Below are positions 33,373 through 45,540 of a stretch of DNA of 64,000 nt, piece by piece. How positions within the stretch are numbered: the stretch's first letter is position 1; every line of letters begins with the position of its first letter. The notes beneath the pieces are model-generated. The model saw only the letters and a list, made by a program, of their open reading frames with translations, was not told where the DNA came from and ran no database searches. The DNA is from Icerya purchasi (Eukaryota; Arthropoda; Insecta; Hemiptera; Monophlebidae). Where the stretch lies: positions 16,799,443 to 16,863,442 of the forward strand of contig CM077116.1 of NCBI GenBank assembly GCA_039619475.1. Reading direction: 5' to 3'. The translations under genes were made by a program, and so were the position numbers.

Positions 33373-34570
33373 TTAGATTGTGGAGGGCGGGGACTTCTTA
33401 GAATGATCGTTTTTCTCGGAATTGCAGAGATCTGCGGGTGGAACAATGAGGTGTACGCACCTCAAAGGTGGCCAATGACAATAATGTTGATTTTCATGTG
33501 TACATGTGCATGTGTGCGACTCTAAAAAATATTCTTCTGTCACATGACGGTAAACAGCGTGCGAGCAACATACAAATGACTTGAAGGTGTGTGACTCACG
33601 CAGATAAAGGCTGATGCAATGACGAGCAGTACATCTGCAGACGTTACGATGTATGAAAGAGAACTGATTTGTTTTGTGCTGTACAAATGTCGACCGAAAG
33701 TGTGTAAATATGTTGTGTAACTTGGTGTAATAATCGGTAAAATCGTGTGAAGGATTCTGGTTGGGAGCGAATAGTTCTCCAGGTAAGTGTAATGGCGAGC
33801 CAAACATGGCCTCAGCCGGGGAGTATGGATATTCACTTCAGAGCGCGGAGCGCAGCCCTAATAGGATCAGTGGAAGGGCATCTGTCTACGATATTTCGTG
33901 GCATTTTAGTGCCTCCGTAATTTGCCAGTGTTAACGTTCCATCATCTCGTTCACTTGTGGATGATATGCTGTTGTGTGGATATGGTCGACTCTGAGTAGC
34001 TGGACCAGGTTGCAAAGGAGTTCTGTAAATTGAGTTCCTCAGTCCAAGGTGATGGTTTCAGGACAACGAAAATGTGCTATCCATTGCTGTAAAAAGGTTT
34101 CGGCGATGGTTAATCCAGATTCCTGTATGAGTTTTATGGAGGCCCGTTTGCCAGGATGGGCCAGAGCATGTAATTGATCGAAAATACGCCAGTGCAGCGA
34201 GGCATGCACGATTGGACATAACCGGCCATGACTTGGGTCACATGCTAATCTGAGATTAGTTCTGGCAATGTAGTAAAATTATACCTGAAAGGGTGCTGTT
34301 AGATCTGCTAGTACAGTTTGGAGTTTTTTGTCCTTTGCTTGCTCTTCAGCAAGTATAAATGTGAAACCCGTGTTGTTGATGTGGTCGATTCGGTTGAACA
34401 AAACAGCTTCTGTGTTCGTGGAACCAGCAATGTGTCGAATAACGGTGGACTACTGCGATATGTACTCCAACTGCTGTATTCATTGAGGCGATTCGTTTTT
34501 GTGCGCGGTTGCGAAAGTGTATCGTGGTGCGTCACGTCTGGGATGCGCTCTAGTATTTCTACTCAAATTT
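33373..34570 (-). mobile_element. Ty3/gypsy pol relic: RNase H end, linker and integrase with internal deletion
   Basis: Frame-hopping reveals, 5' to 3' on the minus strand: the end of RNase H (HIAGSTNTEAVLFNRIDHIN near 34430-34370), the linker LAEEQAKDKKLQTVLADLT, part of the zinc-binding region (FDQLHALAHPGKRASIKLIQ), then directly TIAETFLQQWIAHF and CPETITLD*GTQF, with the second catalytic Asp next to a stop. HIHTTAYHPQVNEMMER and SPLHLPGELF (33807 onward) follow. The part of the integrase carrying the first catalytic Asp is missing, which indicates an internal deletion. No LTRs were recognised. A nonfunctional remnant. Confidence 0.85.
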
Positions 34571-35334
34571 CGGTTTATAACGTTCATATTTTAAATAGCT
34601 GCGGCAAGAGATAATAAACCAACCGACATTTTGATCCTGGTTTAACGTTGGAATGACAGGCAGTAAGGCTATGGAAAGTCGCTGTTGAGCTCTACTAGGA
34701 GAATCCGGCACCGTTCATAGAATAGGTAACTTGTCTCTGTTCTTATTCGACTTGAGAAGGCGTTTTTTGAGTTGAACTTAATACTTGTCCCTCTCAAGCC
34801 CCTGGGACATCGTTTTGTTCCCTGACCTTGTTTTCTTCTGGGATTTGCACCACAGACTTCCACTAGCTTGCTCTGCTTAGCAGGAACGCCATGTGCAGGC
34901 AGAAACTTAGTGTACCTTTATAAACTTAGCAACGAGTTAACAAAGTACGATTATTGCATAATTTTCAATATGTATGTGAAAAAATTAGATGAAAAATGGA
35001 CAAAAAAGTCCACAGCCCGTTCCATAATAGATTTTTTTTCCATTAAATCGGTGTATTTTCGTCATTAAAATTTATCGAATATAAAAACTCACAAAATTTT
35101 AAGACTTAAAAGACCAAATTTTAAAAACATCGAACTACAAGACAAAATTGTAAAAAATTCCATAACCCACATCACAAAATTTTTTTAGTCAAACTTTTTC
35201 TGTCATTAAAATACAAGAACACTATGAAACACCTGCAATTTTAAAAATTGAAGTTGAAAATTTAAAAAAATATATTTATATTAAATTACAAAAACAAAAA
35301 ATTATAAAAAAATCCCTGCTCTTTCCATATTAGC
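34571..35334. other. Unassigned, partly GC-richer repeat-like DNA
   Basis: 34600-34900 is less AT-rich and could be the continuing gypsy relic, but no motif is visible. From 34900 it is AT-rich with repeated AAAATTTTAA-type stretches up to the jockey A-tail. Confidence 0.35.
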
Positions 35335-37043
35335 TTTTTTTTTTTTTTTTTTTTTTTTTAATGCAATTTTGCAACTAGCTCTGGGCTATCTAGCAATTTC
35401 AATAACATAGTATGGATGATTTGTGGAGCTCTTTATCCAGCGACAAGGATTTCTGCTACCTGTATTTTAATACTTTTTAAATATAATTGTTCATTTATAA
35501 TAAATCTGTCGGCTTTGTTCGTTTTAATCGTCTGATTTCTGTCGAATTGTCTAGTAATCCAATGGCTAAGATATTTTTGTGATGATCTAGTTTAATGCCA
35601 TATTGCCGAGCAATTTCTTGTATTTGTTCTTTGACAGGTTCAACTGCCAAATCCGTGTGCAGTGTAAGATTGCTTACATACCATGGGGCATCTGCAATTG
35701 TTCTTAGTGCTTTATTTTGGAAACGTTGTATTATCGCTATATTACTCGGTTTAGCACAGCCCCAAAGTGGACTTCCGTACGCCCATACAGGTTTCAGGAT
35801 TTGATTATACAATAGCAATTTATTCTCCAACGATAATTCGGATCTTCTTCCTATAAGCCATAACATGTTCCTGTACTTAATATTCAATTCGTTCCGTTTT
35901 TTAACTATATGGCTTTTCCATGTTAGTTGTTTGTCCAAATGGATTCCGAGATATTTTGCTGATTCCTTAACCGGAATTTCCTGATTGTTAATGTGAATAT
36001 TTTTGATGCTGCAGATTTTTTTATTTGTAAATATTACACGGGCCGATTTTTTCTCGTTGATTACTATTCGCCACCGCTTGAACCATATCGAGAGTGTATT
36101 AATTGCTGATTGTAGGTTTATTGCGACATTTTCTAACGACGAATCTGAACAAATCACTGCTGTATCGTCCGCGAAAGTGGCTATTTCCGTGTTATTTGGC
36201 ACAGTTATATCCGCTGTATAAATTAAGTAAAGAACCGGTCCCAGTATGCTACCTTGAGGTACACCAGCTTTTATCGGATGCAATCGAGATTCTTCATCTC
36301 CATACTTAACCACAAAATATCGTTCACTAAGGTACGATTTAAATAATTCAAAAAGCTGGTATGGGAGGTGGCGCCGGATTTTATAGAGCAGCCCTTCATG
36401 CCATGCTCTATCAAACGCCTGTTTAATATCAAGGAAAACTGCGTCGCATATTTTTTTAGCCTCTAGGGACTGTTCAATAATATTGACTATACGGTGTACC
36501 TGCTCTATAGTTCCATGACCAGCTCGAAATCCAAACTGATGTTCCGGTATTAAATTTCCACCTTCCAGGAATTGTTTCATTCTTTTTAATATTATTTTTT
36601 CGTATACTTTAGAGAGCACCGGAAGAAGAGAGATTGGTCGATATGATGTTAGTTCTTCTGCAGGTTTTTGCGGTTTCTTTGCTATTATAATTTGTGAAAA
36701 CTTCAGCTGGATAGGAAAGTATCGTAATCGAAGTATAGCGTTGAATATATGTTAGTAAGACAAGACCTTTGCGAGGTAATTCCTTTAATACCCTGGAAGT
36801 AATTAGATCGTATCCGGGTGATTTGTTTGGATTCATGGTTTGGATTATTGACTTAATTTCTCCGGGAGACATAAATTTGACAGTATTCCTCTGATCTATA
36901 TCGTTTAGCGGTGTTGGTAGAGAATCTTTTCCAGGATTTGTCTGGAAGACCTCAGCAAAATAATTTCCAAATTCTTCGGCCTTCTTAAGATTACTTCGAG
37001 CCCATTTTCCATTTAACTTTCTAATTGGATGCAGTTAGAGCAG
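35335..37043 (-). mobile_element. 5'-truncated jockey-clade LINE, copy 1
   Basis: A non-LTR retrotransposon on the minus strand with an A-tail (26 T on the plus strand, 35335-35360) at its 3' end. The coding part starts inside the segment before RT (LHPIRKLNGKWARSNLKKAE near 37030), runs through MNPNKSPGYDLITSRVLKEL, has one frameshift near 36745, then continues into a long open RT frame. No target duplication was found, so the 5' boundary is approximate. Truncation at the 5' end is usual for LINEs. Confidence 0.9.
35495..36619 (-). pseudogene. Jockey-type reverse transcriptase fragment, 374 codons open
   Basis: The open part of ORF2 of the LINE above: LSKVYEKIILKRM, HQFGFRAGHGT, FLDIKQAFDRAWHEGLLYK (catalytic Asp block), AGVPQGSILGPVLYLIY, the catalytic ATFADDTAV, the AKYLGIHLDKQLTW thumb block and the jockey-type C-terminus LKPVWAYGSPLWGCA plus RFQNKALRTIADAPWYVSN. 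The true reading frame begins upstream beyond a frameshift, so the ATG at 36619 is internal. The sequence is diverged from the copy at 53668-54432. Confidence 0.9.
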
Positions 37044-39561
37044 CAATTTTTTTACCTTTTTTTATTTTGTTTTCATACGGCTCCACAATTATTAGGTAAT
37101 GTAAAATTAAATTCTTTAAAAATAAATTATAATAAACACATACTGAGAGCAATCTTTCAAATTATTAATCGAATATGTCAAATTTAGAGAGTAAGAGAAA
37201 ATTTATTGCAATAACTTCATATAGATTTAAAAGTTTGTTTTTTCCACTGTTTTATTTTCAAATTTTTCGGACCTCTAATGAGAACATTACGGAAGTCCAT
37301 AGATCTCAGGAACTGCCAAACTAGAGAGTTGATTTTTTAATTGGCGTATAGAAAAAAATTACGAAACCTCAAAAATATTGAACTAAAGGAGGCGATAAAC
37401 ATAAGTAAACTAAATTATCAATATTATTATTGAAACGCGGTTTCAAAAAAATAAAAATGGTTAACGTCGCTTAATATTTTTCTCGCTTATAGTGGTTTTA
37501 GTTATTGAGATTATTTTTATTTTTAAATTAATATACCTCCAAAAACAAAAATTCTAGAAAGTTTAGTATAAGTGAACGAAATGTTAAGTTTAATTATCTA
37601 TTATATTTTTTGTTGCTTTTCAAGACCTAACGTCACACTGTTCTAAATAAAATAAAATTTTAAAAATTTCTCTTATTTATAATTAGAAGTTACCTTTTTA
37701 TGTTTTTGCTGGTTAATGAAAGATAAATATCTAAATTATCATACATATAAATGTTTGGTGTAATTTACTGTAAATTTTCACATAAAGCAATTCTGTAAGT
37801 TCTAAACTGAAAACCACACTTAAGTCACAGATGACTTGTATTTTCTCTAAAATTAAAACCTACATAGTTATCACAAGTAAAATTATAAGCCTACAATAGT
37901 AATCGCAAACCTACGAGCTAAAGCAGGATAACCGACGAACAATACTTTTCCTATAATCTACTTAGTTCTTGAAGTAGATGGTAGTAACAGTTAAAAAAGT
38001 TATTTGTTTTATTTGTGTTTCTAATGTACATATATTGGGAGAAACAATTTAAAATTCGAAGAGTTAAGCCGTGAAATGGCCAGTAAGTTTAGTCTCTTAG
38101 AAGCGAAAATGTATACAACCATTTCATTTTCGAATATTGATTATCTGATTAGTTCAGGAAACTAAAGATAGGAAGTATTCTGATGAAGATTTTAGTCGGT
38201 GCGCCAAATGTTCACTAACGATATTTCGAATATCAGCCGGTAATTTTATTATTTTTTCTTTCTTTCCTTTTGCAAAATTCTATTGTCCCTTTTTGTAAAT
38301 ATGATTGTTTCTTTTCCCTATAAAGATGTATAATGACGTCGATAGGTTTTTCAAAAATATCAGCAAAATAAGCTAATCTGATGACAATACATCGGAATGT
38401 GCTATAAAAACCGATATATTTTGTCCCATTTAAAAAGCTTTTAGCTCATCTTAAAGTTTACGTGAGTTGGCTTCATTTTTTCCCCCACCAAATATAAATA
38501 AACGGATGAATGAAAAACAATGAAGAAGAATAAATACAATTTTTCCAACACAAAATTAGGTTTTAATAAACGTAACGTAATAATATAAAGGCATACAAAA
38601 CTTTATTTCTTCTATTCCATGTTTTTTGACTACCGAATTATTTATTATTCGATATAAGTACTTTCATACCACCGGTTGTACAAAAAACTTTTTTTTACAA
38701 TTTTTTTTTGACATATAGATTGTAATAACTTAAATGATACAACACTGTCGAATTTTTCATTAATCTAACTTTTTCGCAAATTTATAATTTTATTTTACAT
38801 CCATTCACATTGCATGTACTTAATAAATCTGACTGTTTATATGAAAACGATAAGCAAACGAAAACTCGAAATGACCGGCAATTGCACTGACGGATATAAT
38901 TAGAGTTAACTTCTTCAGGGTATACTAAAAACAAGATATTTTACAAGTTGAAATAATACATTTATTCACGGAACGCAACTTCCGACTTATTGCTATTTTG
39001 AAACAATTATTTTAACTTTTCATATTTACAATTTTTTCAATTAACGTTTGAATATTCACATACAGTCTACAATTAGCAATTAAATTTTTAGTTTTACAGA
39101 TTCACTCCAAAGCTATTTTTAAATAAATTTGGCATACTACTGACCAAAACGGAAATAACAAAAAATAAAAAAAGAACTAATGCTTTATTTTAATAAACTG
39201 AAGTACAAATACAATAAAATAGTATGCAAGAAAACGTTTTTACGTGATAAATATTTCGATTAGGTTTCAGAATATAGTGTTAAAAAGAATTTTTAAAATA
39301 AAAAATTTGAATACGCGGCTGACTTAAAATTCTTAACATGTAACTTTATGGAAGTCTTACTGTATATTGACTTAAAAATGAATAATAAAATTTCAAAAAT
39401 TCATAAATTCAAAAAATGGCATAAACACTACACGTATAAATTAAGGAAATAAAAAATTATAATTAATCTCAAACCTTAACCAATAGGTTTGTACGCCATT
39501 GAAATAAACGACGGCTTTAATTATACATTATAAAAAGTACATCCTTAAAGAAAAATCATAA
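37044..39561. other. AT-rich intergenic DNA
   Basis: Nothing recognised between the LINE and the Sm E gene. The right end contains the Sm E 3' flank. Confidence 0.5.
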
Positions 39562-39567
39562 TTTATT
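39562..39567 (-). terminator. AATAAA poly(A) signal overlapping the Sm E stop codon
   Basis: On the minus strand the stop reads TAATAAA, so the hexamer begins inside the stop codon. The 3' UTR is then expected to be very short; the cleavage site is not visible. Confidence 0.55.
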
Positions 39568-39991
39568 AGTCAGAAATCTTCTGTATTAATGTAACATTTT
39601 CCCCTCGCAATAATATACGCCCGACTTTACATCTGGTAAAATGTCTCGTATTCACTTCTGTTGCATTATCGATCACTAAATTCATATATTCATCGAATCC
39701 GATTATTTGCCCTTCAATTCGTTCGTCCAAATTGTCGCATAACCAAATACTAACTGTATTTTTATTCTGTAAATATCTAAAAATGTATTTCGATTACGTT
39801 AAACAAAAGAGCGTACATTTATTACCGATTAAAATACAAACTTTACAACATACTATCTACCAAATTAATAACTTTTTTAGCACATAGCATCAAAACAAAC
39901 AAATACAAACGAAGAAACTATAGTTTTACCTGAAAATAAGATTAATGGGTTGAATCAGTATCTTCTGAACTCTAATTGATGTCAAAGACAT
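39566..39991 (-). CDS. SmE: Small nuclear ribonucleoprotein E (Sm E), two exons
   Basis: A 90-aa Sm-fold protein of the heptameric ring on U1, U2, U4 and U5 snRNAs. Exon 1 is 39930-39991 (62 nt, MSLTSIRVQKILIQPINLIF plus AG), donor GTAAAA. Exon 2 is 39566-39776 (211 nt), acceptor TTTTTAG. The junction codon is Arg, restoring the family motif INLIFRYLQN. The Sm1 motif shows as IEGQIIGFDEYMNLVIDNATE and Sm2 as GRILLRGENVTLI. The length equals animal orthologues (about 92 aa). It is diverged: the segment between Sm1 and Sm2 lacks the usual basic run, and Sm2 has GEN where GDN is usual. It may be a fast-evolving orthologue or a second copy. No stop codon interrupts it. Confidence 0.92.
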
Positions 39992-41305
39992 AATTAAAAT
40001 GTAGCTAAACTTCTATAAAAACCCTTAAAAATATAAATTTTAATCAATATTTCAAAATCAAACAACAACGTAATCCAGAAATAATCACATAAATTGTAGA
40101 ACAAACAAAAACTATAGCCGGGCTTTATAAAAAGTTGTGCTATATAACGTCTTATGAGGTATCGAAACATTGTTTCTGTATCGAGATATCGTTTAATTAG
40201 TCAAAAAATGAAATAAGTCTAAAACAAAAATTAAAATAAGAAATACATATAATTTAGTTTACAAAAATAAACAATTTTTCACAAAAATAAATTTATGTAC
40301 TAAGTGAATAAATTGAGCCGAATAATAATACGGCTAATGTTTTTGAAGAATACAACTTAGGCTTTCGATTTTTGGTTGTTCAAAGTTCAAACTTCAAATA
40401 TGGCTTAGATCTTTATTTTTTAGCTCACAAAAACTTGAATACAACTTTTAAATTATACATTAAGCTATTAAGAATTACAGTTAACATTTCATTTTTTTTT
40501 TAAAAAGTTAAAACAGTTTCTTTGGTAAAATCAGTCGAAAATAAAGTAGCACAGTAAATTGGTAGTTAAGGTGTTCAGCTATCAAATCAGAGACGCGGAT
40601 TTGAGATTTATTTCCTTTTGGATCCTAATTACTTCTGATTTACCCAGTTTGAAATACAGCGGAAATCGGTTTTAACAAATTTGAAGAAAATGAATAATCT
40701 GGTCATTATAATCAGTCGGTTGTTATATCTAATATCAAATAGAGGATTTCATTTTTTAATGCCCGAGATTTATTATTACTGAAGAGTTACTCATTCGTTA
40801 TAAAATTTTTATAAAACATTTTCTGGAATAACTTTTTTACTGATTAAATAAATAATCATTTATTTATTGGCATAGCTTTACATGTTTTTGATTAGTTCAA
40901 AAGTACAAACACCAACGATCTGGACAAAATAATTTCTGAATCAATATAAAACAAATGTAAAAATAAGGAAAAAAGTGACTGTGAATCAGTAGCTCCTTTT
41001 TTTTCATATTTTTGAATAGATTTTTAATTTTTATTATAGTAAAATGAATAACACAGTCTTTTTCTAATCTTTTTCGTTATGTTTTGTACAAGAGGTTTTC
41101 ATCAGTTATATTAAGTTTATAATAAATATTTAACATGTTACACTCTAACAACAAAAACAGAGCAAAGAATAAAAGTATATTTGTTTCATTCTATACAAAT
41201 TTTATTTTTTTGTGAGTAAAAGAACTAGTCTCCCCTAGCTTTCATCAGTGTCATTATGCTTAGTATATTCATCATTATCTCCTCAACCATTTGGTTGGTC
41301 AGCAA
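39992..41305. other. AT-rich intergenic DNA, 5' flank of Sm E
   Basis: No promoter motif stands out upstream of the Sm E start (39991). The rest is AT-rich spacer with chance-sized ORFs. Confidence 0.45.
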
Positions 41306-41581
41306 CCTATTCATACATTTTAGCTGTACAGATATAGGTTGTGTACTAGGCAATTTTTATATGCAACACAAATGTACACATATAAGACTACATTTGGACC
41401 TGATTGTGATTACTTCTTATTGCGCTACAAGTGCAGTCCTGTGTGTGTCTGCTGTATACTGAACTAGAGCGCATATGATGTTGCATGTGATGATTTGCCA
41501 TTGCTTTCCACATGAAATAGCGGTTATTTTAATTAAATTTTTCATAATAACTTCTGTTAGCATTCTAGCAACTAGGCTATC
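41306..41581 (-). mobile_element. tRNA-derived SINE, copy 2 (diverged, head partly deleted)
   Basis: Colinear with 31631-31963 and in the same orientation. It shares a run around gtgcagtcctgtgtgtgtct and the block tagcaactaggctatc of the tRNA-like head. The middle of the head, including the B box, is deleted, so this copy could not be transcribed by pol III. Confidence 0.7.
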
Positions 41582-41599
41582 ACAAAAATATTCTATCTA

Positions 41600-42740
41600 T
41601 CTGCATGGTTCAGTCCTGAAACTGGTTTCCATCCATGATGATCCTTCTCCAGTATTCCCAGCTTTCCGCAGCCCTATTTAAATCTGTGTAATTGTTCAGC
41701 CCTATATCTTTTAGTAACGTTGCAACAAACAAATTTCGTGGACTTCCGCGTCCTCATTTACCAGGTATTTTGCCTTCCAGTACAACTCAAAGTAATCTGT
41801 CATGCTGTAAGACATGACCTATCCAATTTAGCCGTGTCTTGTGTACCTAGCCAAGTAACGACCTCTTTTCAGATATTCTATTTAATATATCTTAGTTTTT
41901 TACTTTGTCCATCCAACTTATTTTTTCCATCCTTTGCCAACACTACATTTGAAAAGCTTGCAGTTTATCTGCATTTTGCTGGTTTATGGTCCAAGTTTCT
42001 GCGCTATATAACGCTATGGACTAGGACCGTAGCCAGGAATTCATTTCGAGGGGGGGGGGTTGCATGTGGACCACGGTTTCAGACGGGAATTCGTTTTGGC
42101 GGAAAGGGAGGCATTTCAAACAATACACAATATGTAACATTAAATAACATGATATTAAATTTTTTATATTTTTTATTTAATTATTTTCATAAATATAATA
42201 ATAAGATACAAAATATTTTCTAACACAGTTCATAACCAGTCATGGAGATTTTCAGACGTAACTTAAAAGATTCAAAGTAACAAACAATGATAACTGCATA
42301 GTATATGAAATTAAAATAGATATGCCGGAACCCACTATTTTAGAATGTTTAGCATTTAAACAAGTACAAAGTAAATTAAAGATAAGCAATGCATTTGAAA
42401 ACTAGTTTAAAGACGGAAACAATACTTGAAATACTATAAACTATATTAATACAATAATGAAGCAAAAAAGTCTCCTCCTGTCTTTGTGTAAACAGAATTA
42501 ATAAATGAGAAAATGAGTTGAAACAGGAAGTTAAGAAAAGTACAGAAAAACCGATTGGTAAAACCCTTTCCTCTGTATTTCCTGTTATTTATAATAAAAA
42601 GGAGAAGAAAAAGTAAAATCCAAAACATTTCGAGAGGGGGGGGGGGGGCTAAACACCCGCTGCCGACGGCCATGCTATGGACCATACCATAAAACTTCAT
42701 TAATCGTTTCCTTATTGTGAACTTTAAATTCCAAACCCTT
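41600..42740 (-). mobile_element. CR1/jockey-type LINE C-terminal relic, split by a MITE
   Basis: With 42022-42682 (the MITE plus one target-duplication copy) set aside, the minus strand reads almost in a single frame: VWSIALYSAETWTINQQNAD, LQAFQM*CWQRMEKISWMDK, NRISEKRSLLG, LNWIGHVLQHDRLL, LEGKIPGK*GRGSPRN and ESWEYWRRI. These are the post-RT motifs of the same general class as the fragment at 18009. Five or more stops interrupt it. No RT palm or A-tail is present. Confidence 0.85.
42022..42674. mobile_element. hAT-like MITE inserted in the LINE relic
   Basis: 653 bp flanked by CTATGGAC (42014-42021 and 42675-42682), an 8-bp duplication as for hAT. The ends TAGGACCGTAGCCAG and CATGGCCGTCGGCAG (read inward) match at 10 of 15 positions. 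Each end has a G-run (gaggggggggg). No transposase. The ends resemble those of 31421-32040, suggesting one family. Confidence 0.82.
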
Positions 42741-44296
42741 CCAAAATTGTGAAATATTTGTTGCTTGGATAAAATGGTCCAAAATTTAAAATATGTTTAT
42801 TCAACAAAGTTTAATGAAACATGACAATTTTTTTCCTTTTTAATTTTTGATAGAAGGAAAGAAGGTTAAAATTTTCATGAATATCATAAAACCGACTGTC
42901 TTTTTTTTTACATTTCTAGATATAAGGGTTATTATATTATATGTTACTGTTTAATTTTGCATTTCTTCCATGTTTAGTTTTAAAAAACTGTGATTCTGCA
43001 AAAAAATGCGTTTTCCTTTTGGTATCAAATATTATGACATGCAGTAAAATGCACTGAAACTGGTTTATTTAGCTAATGCTATGTTTTTAGAATGTGAATA
43101 AAAGACACAATATTGAAGAAATGTTAACTGGATAATGTCCACGTTAAATCCTCTGGCACTTTTTGAATAGCATTTCATCAACTCCCAATTTTAATACAGA
43201 ACTGCTGCTTGCTTTTTTACAATTTTCTGTTCGTTTTGTTGATAGTTACCACTGACATTTGCAATTTGGTATATTTGATTGTATAGGAAAAAAATATAAT
43301 AGAAAAAAAAAGTATCTTTTCTATCATCAACAGTATCACTAGTGTTTAGAAGCGACTTAAATTTTAATTATGCGACTATTTAATTTTTTATAATTAATTT
43401 TATCGATTTAAAATTTTTGTTAAATCCAGTAGATCACATGCACTGGAACATTTCTAATTTTTACTAATTTCATTATTGTTGAGGTTTATAACACTATTCA
43501 ACAAAGTAAATTTGTTATTATTATATATTTGACTTTGAAACAATAGAAACAAAATTGCGATGTCACATAAATCACATAACGGTGCATAATATCGAATAGA
43601 AAACGTATAAAATTTAATGAATAATAACAAGAAAAGTGTGAGATGAAGTGAATAATGTGAATAGTGATAACAAAAATACAAAATAGCTGATAAAAATGAA
43701 CGAATGAACTGGTTAAAGGATTTAGTTAATCAGTGAGTTGCAACTAATGCCATAGACTATGAATATTAAAATTTAATACAATTAAAAATTATTTTTTAAA
43801 TGGATTCAACATACATCTGCCTCTCACAGTTAGATGGGCTACAGTTGATATTACAATTGATACTATGGAGGATCACAATATAAACGTTGTGTGAGACTAT
43901 ATTTGGTACATTAACGTTAATGCGATACCATAAAATCTTCGACAGAATCAAGTAATTGCAGAAATATATAAAACAAGAAAAAAAAATTGTAAAATAGCAT
44001 AAATGTTTGAAACGTTAAAAATTATTCAGAGTAAGAATATAAAGGCACGAATTATAGGTTAGATCTTAATTATTAAGAAAAAGAGTTGCAGACAAAAATA
44101 ATTTTTGTTCTCTATAAGGTAAACTGATTTATATAATGTAAGGACTAAAATAGAATGTGACAATAGATCGAACATACTACTCCCCATTTTGTTAGCTTAC
44201 ATTAATCGTTTAGGTATCGTTTAGGTAATTTTACCTGTCTACCCCATCTTGTTGTTCTTTCGTCACAATCTAACTGAGCTTCAATGTCGGAGTCAT
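42741..44296. other. AT-rich intergenic DNA
   Basis: Nothing recognised; a 3' LTR of the adjacent gypsy relic would be expected near the right end but no repeat partner was found. Confidence 0.45.
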
Positions 44297-45540
44297 TTAA
44301 TTTGGTTTCAGTCCCTGAGAGTGATGCAGCTGTTTCGTTTTGCGGGTTCCCCTGGGGTTCATCAGTGGACTAGTCTTCGAGTTGCTGGTTTTTGGGTCGT
44401 TGCATATTGTATAGGCTGGTTTTAATTGATCTAAGCTTACTGTATCGTTACAGTCATTCATTTCTAGAGTATAATAGGCGTCTTTTCTCTCGATCACTCT
44501 GTAAGGTCTATTATAAGGTTTGTTTAATCCCATTCTTCCACTACTGTTGTGTACAAATCTATGTGTGCTACCTGGAGGTTGGAGTGGAAGAATATCTTTC
44601 GAGTTCCTTGCATATAAGCTGTGGTCAGATTTCTTCAAGTTTAGCTTGTAGTGTTGAGACTAATTGGCTATGATTCATTCACTATTGCGCAGCAGATATG
44701 AATTTACTGGGAATGTGTATTGGACTGGTGTACACCAATTTGGCGGGTGTAAATCATGTTTCTAAAAGCGACGAACGGATGCCCAAGAGTATAAACGTTA
44801 ACAATTTTGACCATGGTTTAGCGTGGCATCAAATGGCTACTTTAATAACACGGTGTACCCGCTCCACCTTGCCATTTGCCTTTTGGTTATATGCTGATGT
44901 GGTAATATGCCATATCCCAAGATTTCGTATTCAGGTTGAAAATTTATACTGATGTAAATTGACTGCCGCAGTTAGTTGTAATTATGATAGGGACTTCAAA
45001 ATGTACAACCCAGTTTTGAAACAGTTTCGATGTAATGGTTTCAGTCGAGGTTTCAGCCAACAGTACTGCTCCTACCTAAGGCGTCGTCCTGTCAATGATC
45101 ATGAACACAAACCGTTTGCCTTCAAATAGGGGTAACGGCCCCTTAATATCTACATGGACGCGTTTGAGTTTGTCAGTTTGTGGGAATTTGCCTAGCGGTG
45201 CTTGTGTATGTTGCTTTTTTGACATTTTATATACATTTTCGCCCAGTATGTTATTTCTTTATTCATTTTTGGTCACACATATCTTTGTCGGACCATTTTC
45301 GATGTTTTGCAGCCGGATGGATGATAGAGATTATGTGTCACCAAGAAAACGGTACGTGTAGTGGTTTTGGAACGAAGAGCCGTTGGAACTGGTCTATATA
45401 CACTTTGTTGTTGTCAAAAGTCGCCAACGACAGTTGTAAGCCAGTGTTTTGTTTTCGCAGTATTTGTTTTAACTCCTCCTCCTTCTCTTGGTATCACTGA
45501 AAATATTCTGGTGATAAATCTGTAAGCGTTAGCTGGTCAG
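44297..45540 (-). mobile_element. Ty3/gypsy integrase relic
   Basis: Minus-strand pol remnant read in shifting frames: the linker QEKEEELKQILRKQNTG near 45470, a degenerate zinc-binding region, then the core with RVHVDIKGPLPLFEGKRFVF (first catalytic Asp kept) and IDRTTP. AETSTETITSKLFQNWVVHF is followed by IITTNCGSQ, where Asn replaces the second catalytic Asp. HITTSAYNQKANGKVERVHR and LLGIRSSLLE follow. The C-terminal domain (44297-44638, open for 113 codons) contains RPYRVIERKDAYYTLEMN and TVSLDQLKPAY. No LTRs were identified. Nonfunctional. Confidence 0.87.

Noticed and set aside
45093..45361. Plus-strand ORFs over the gypsy relic as genes
   Set aside because: Shadows of the minus-strand integrase remnant.
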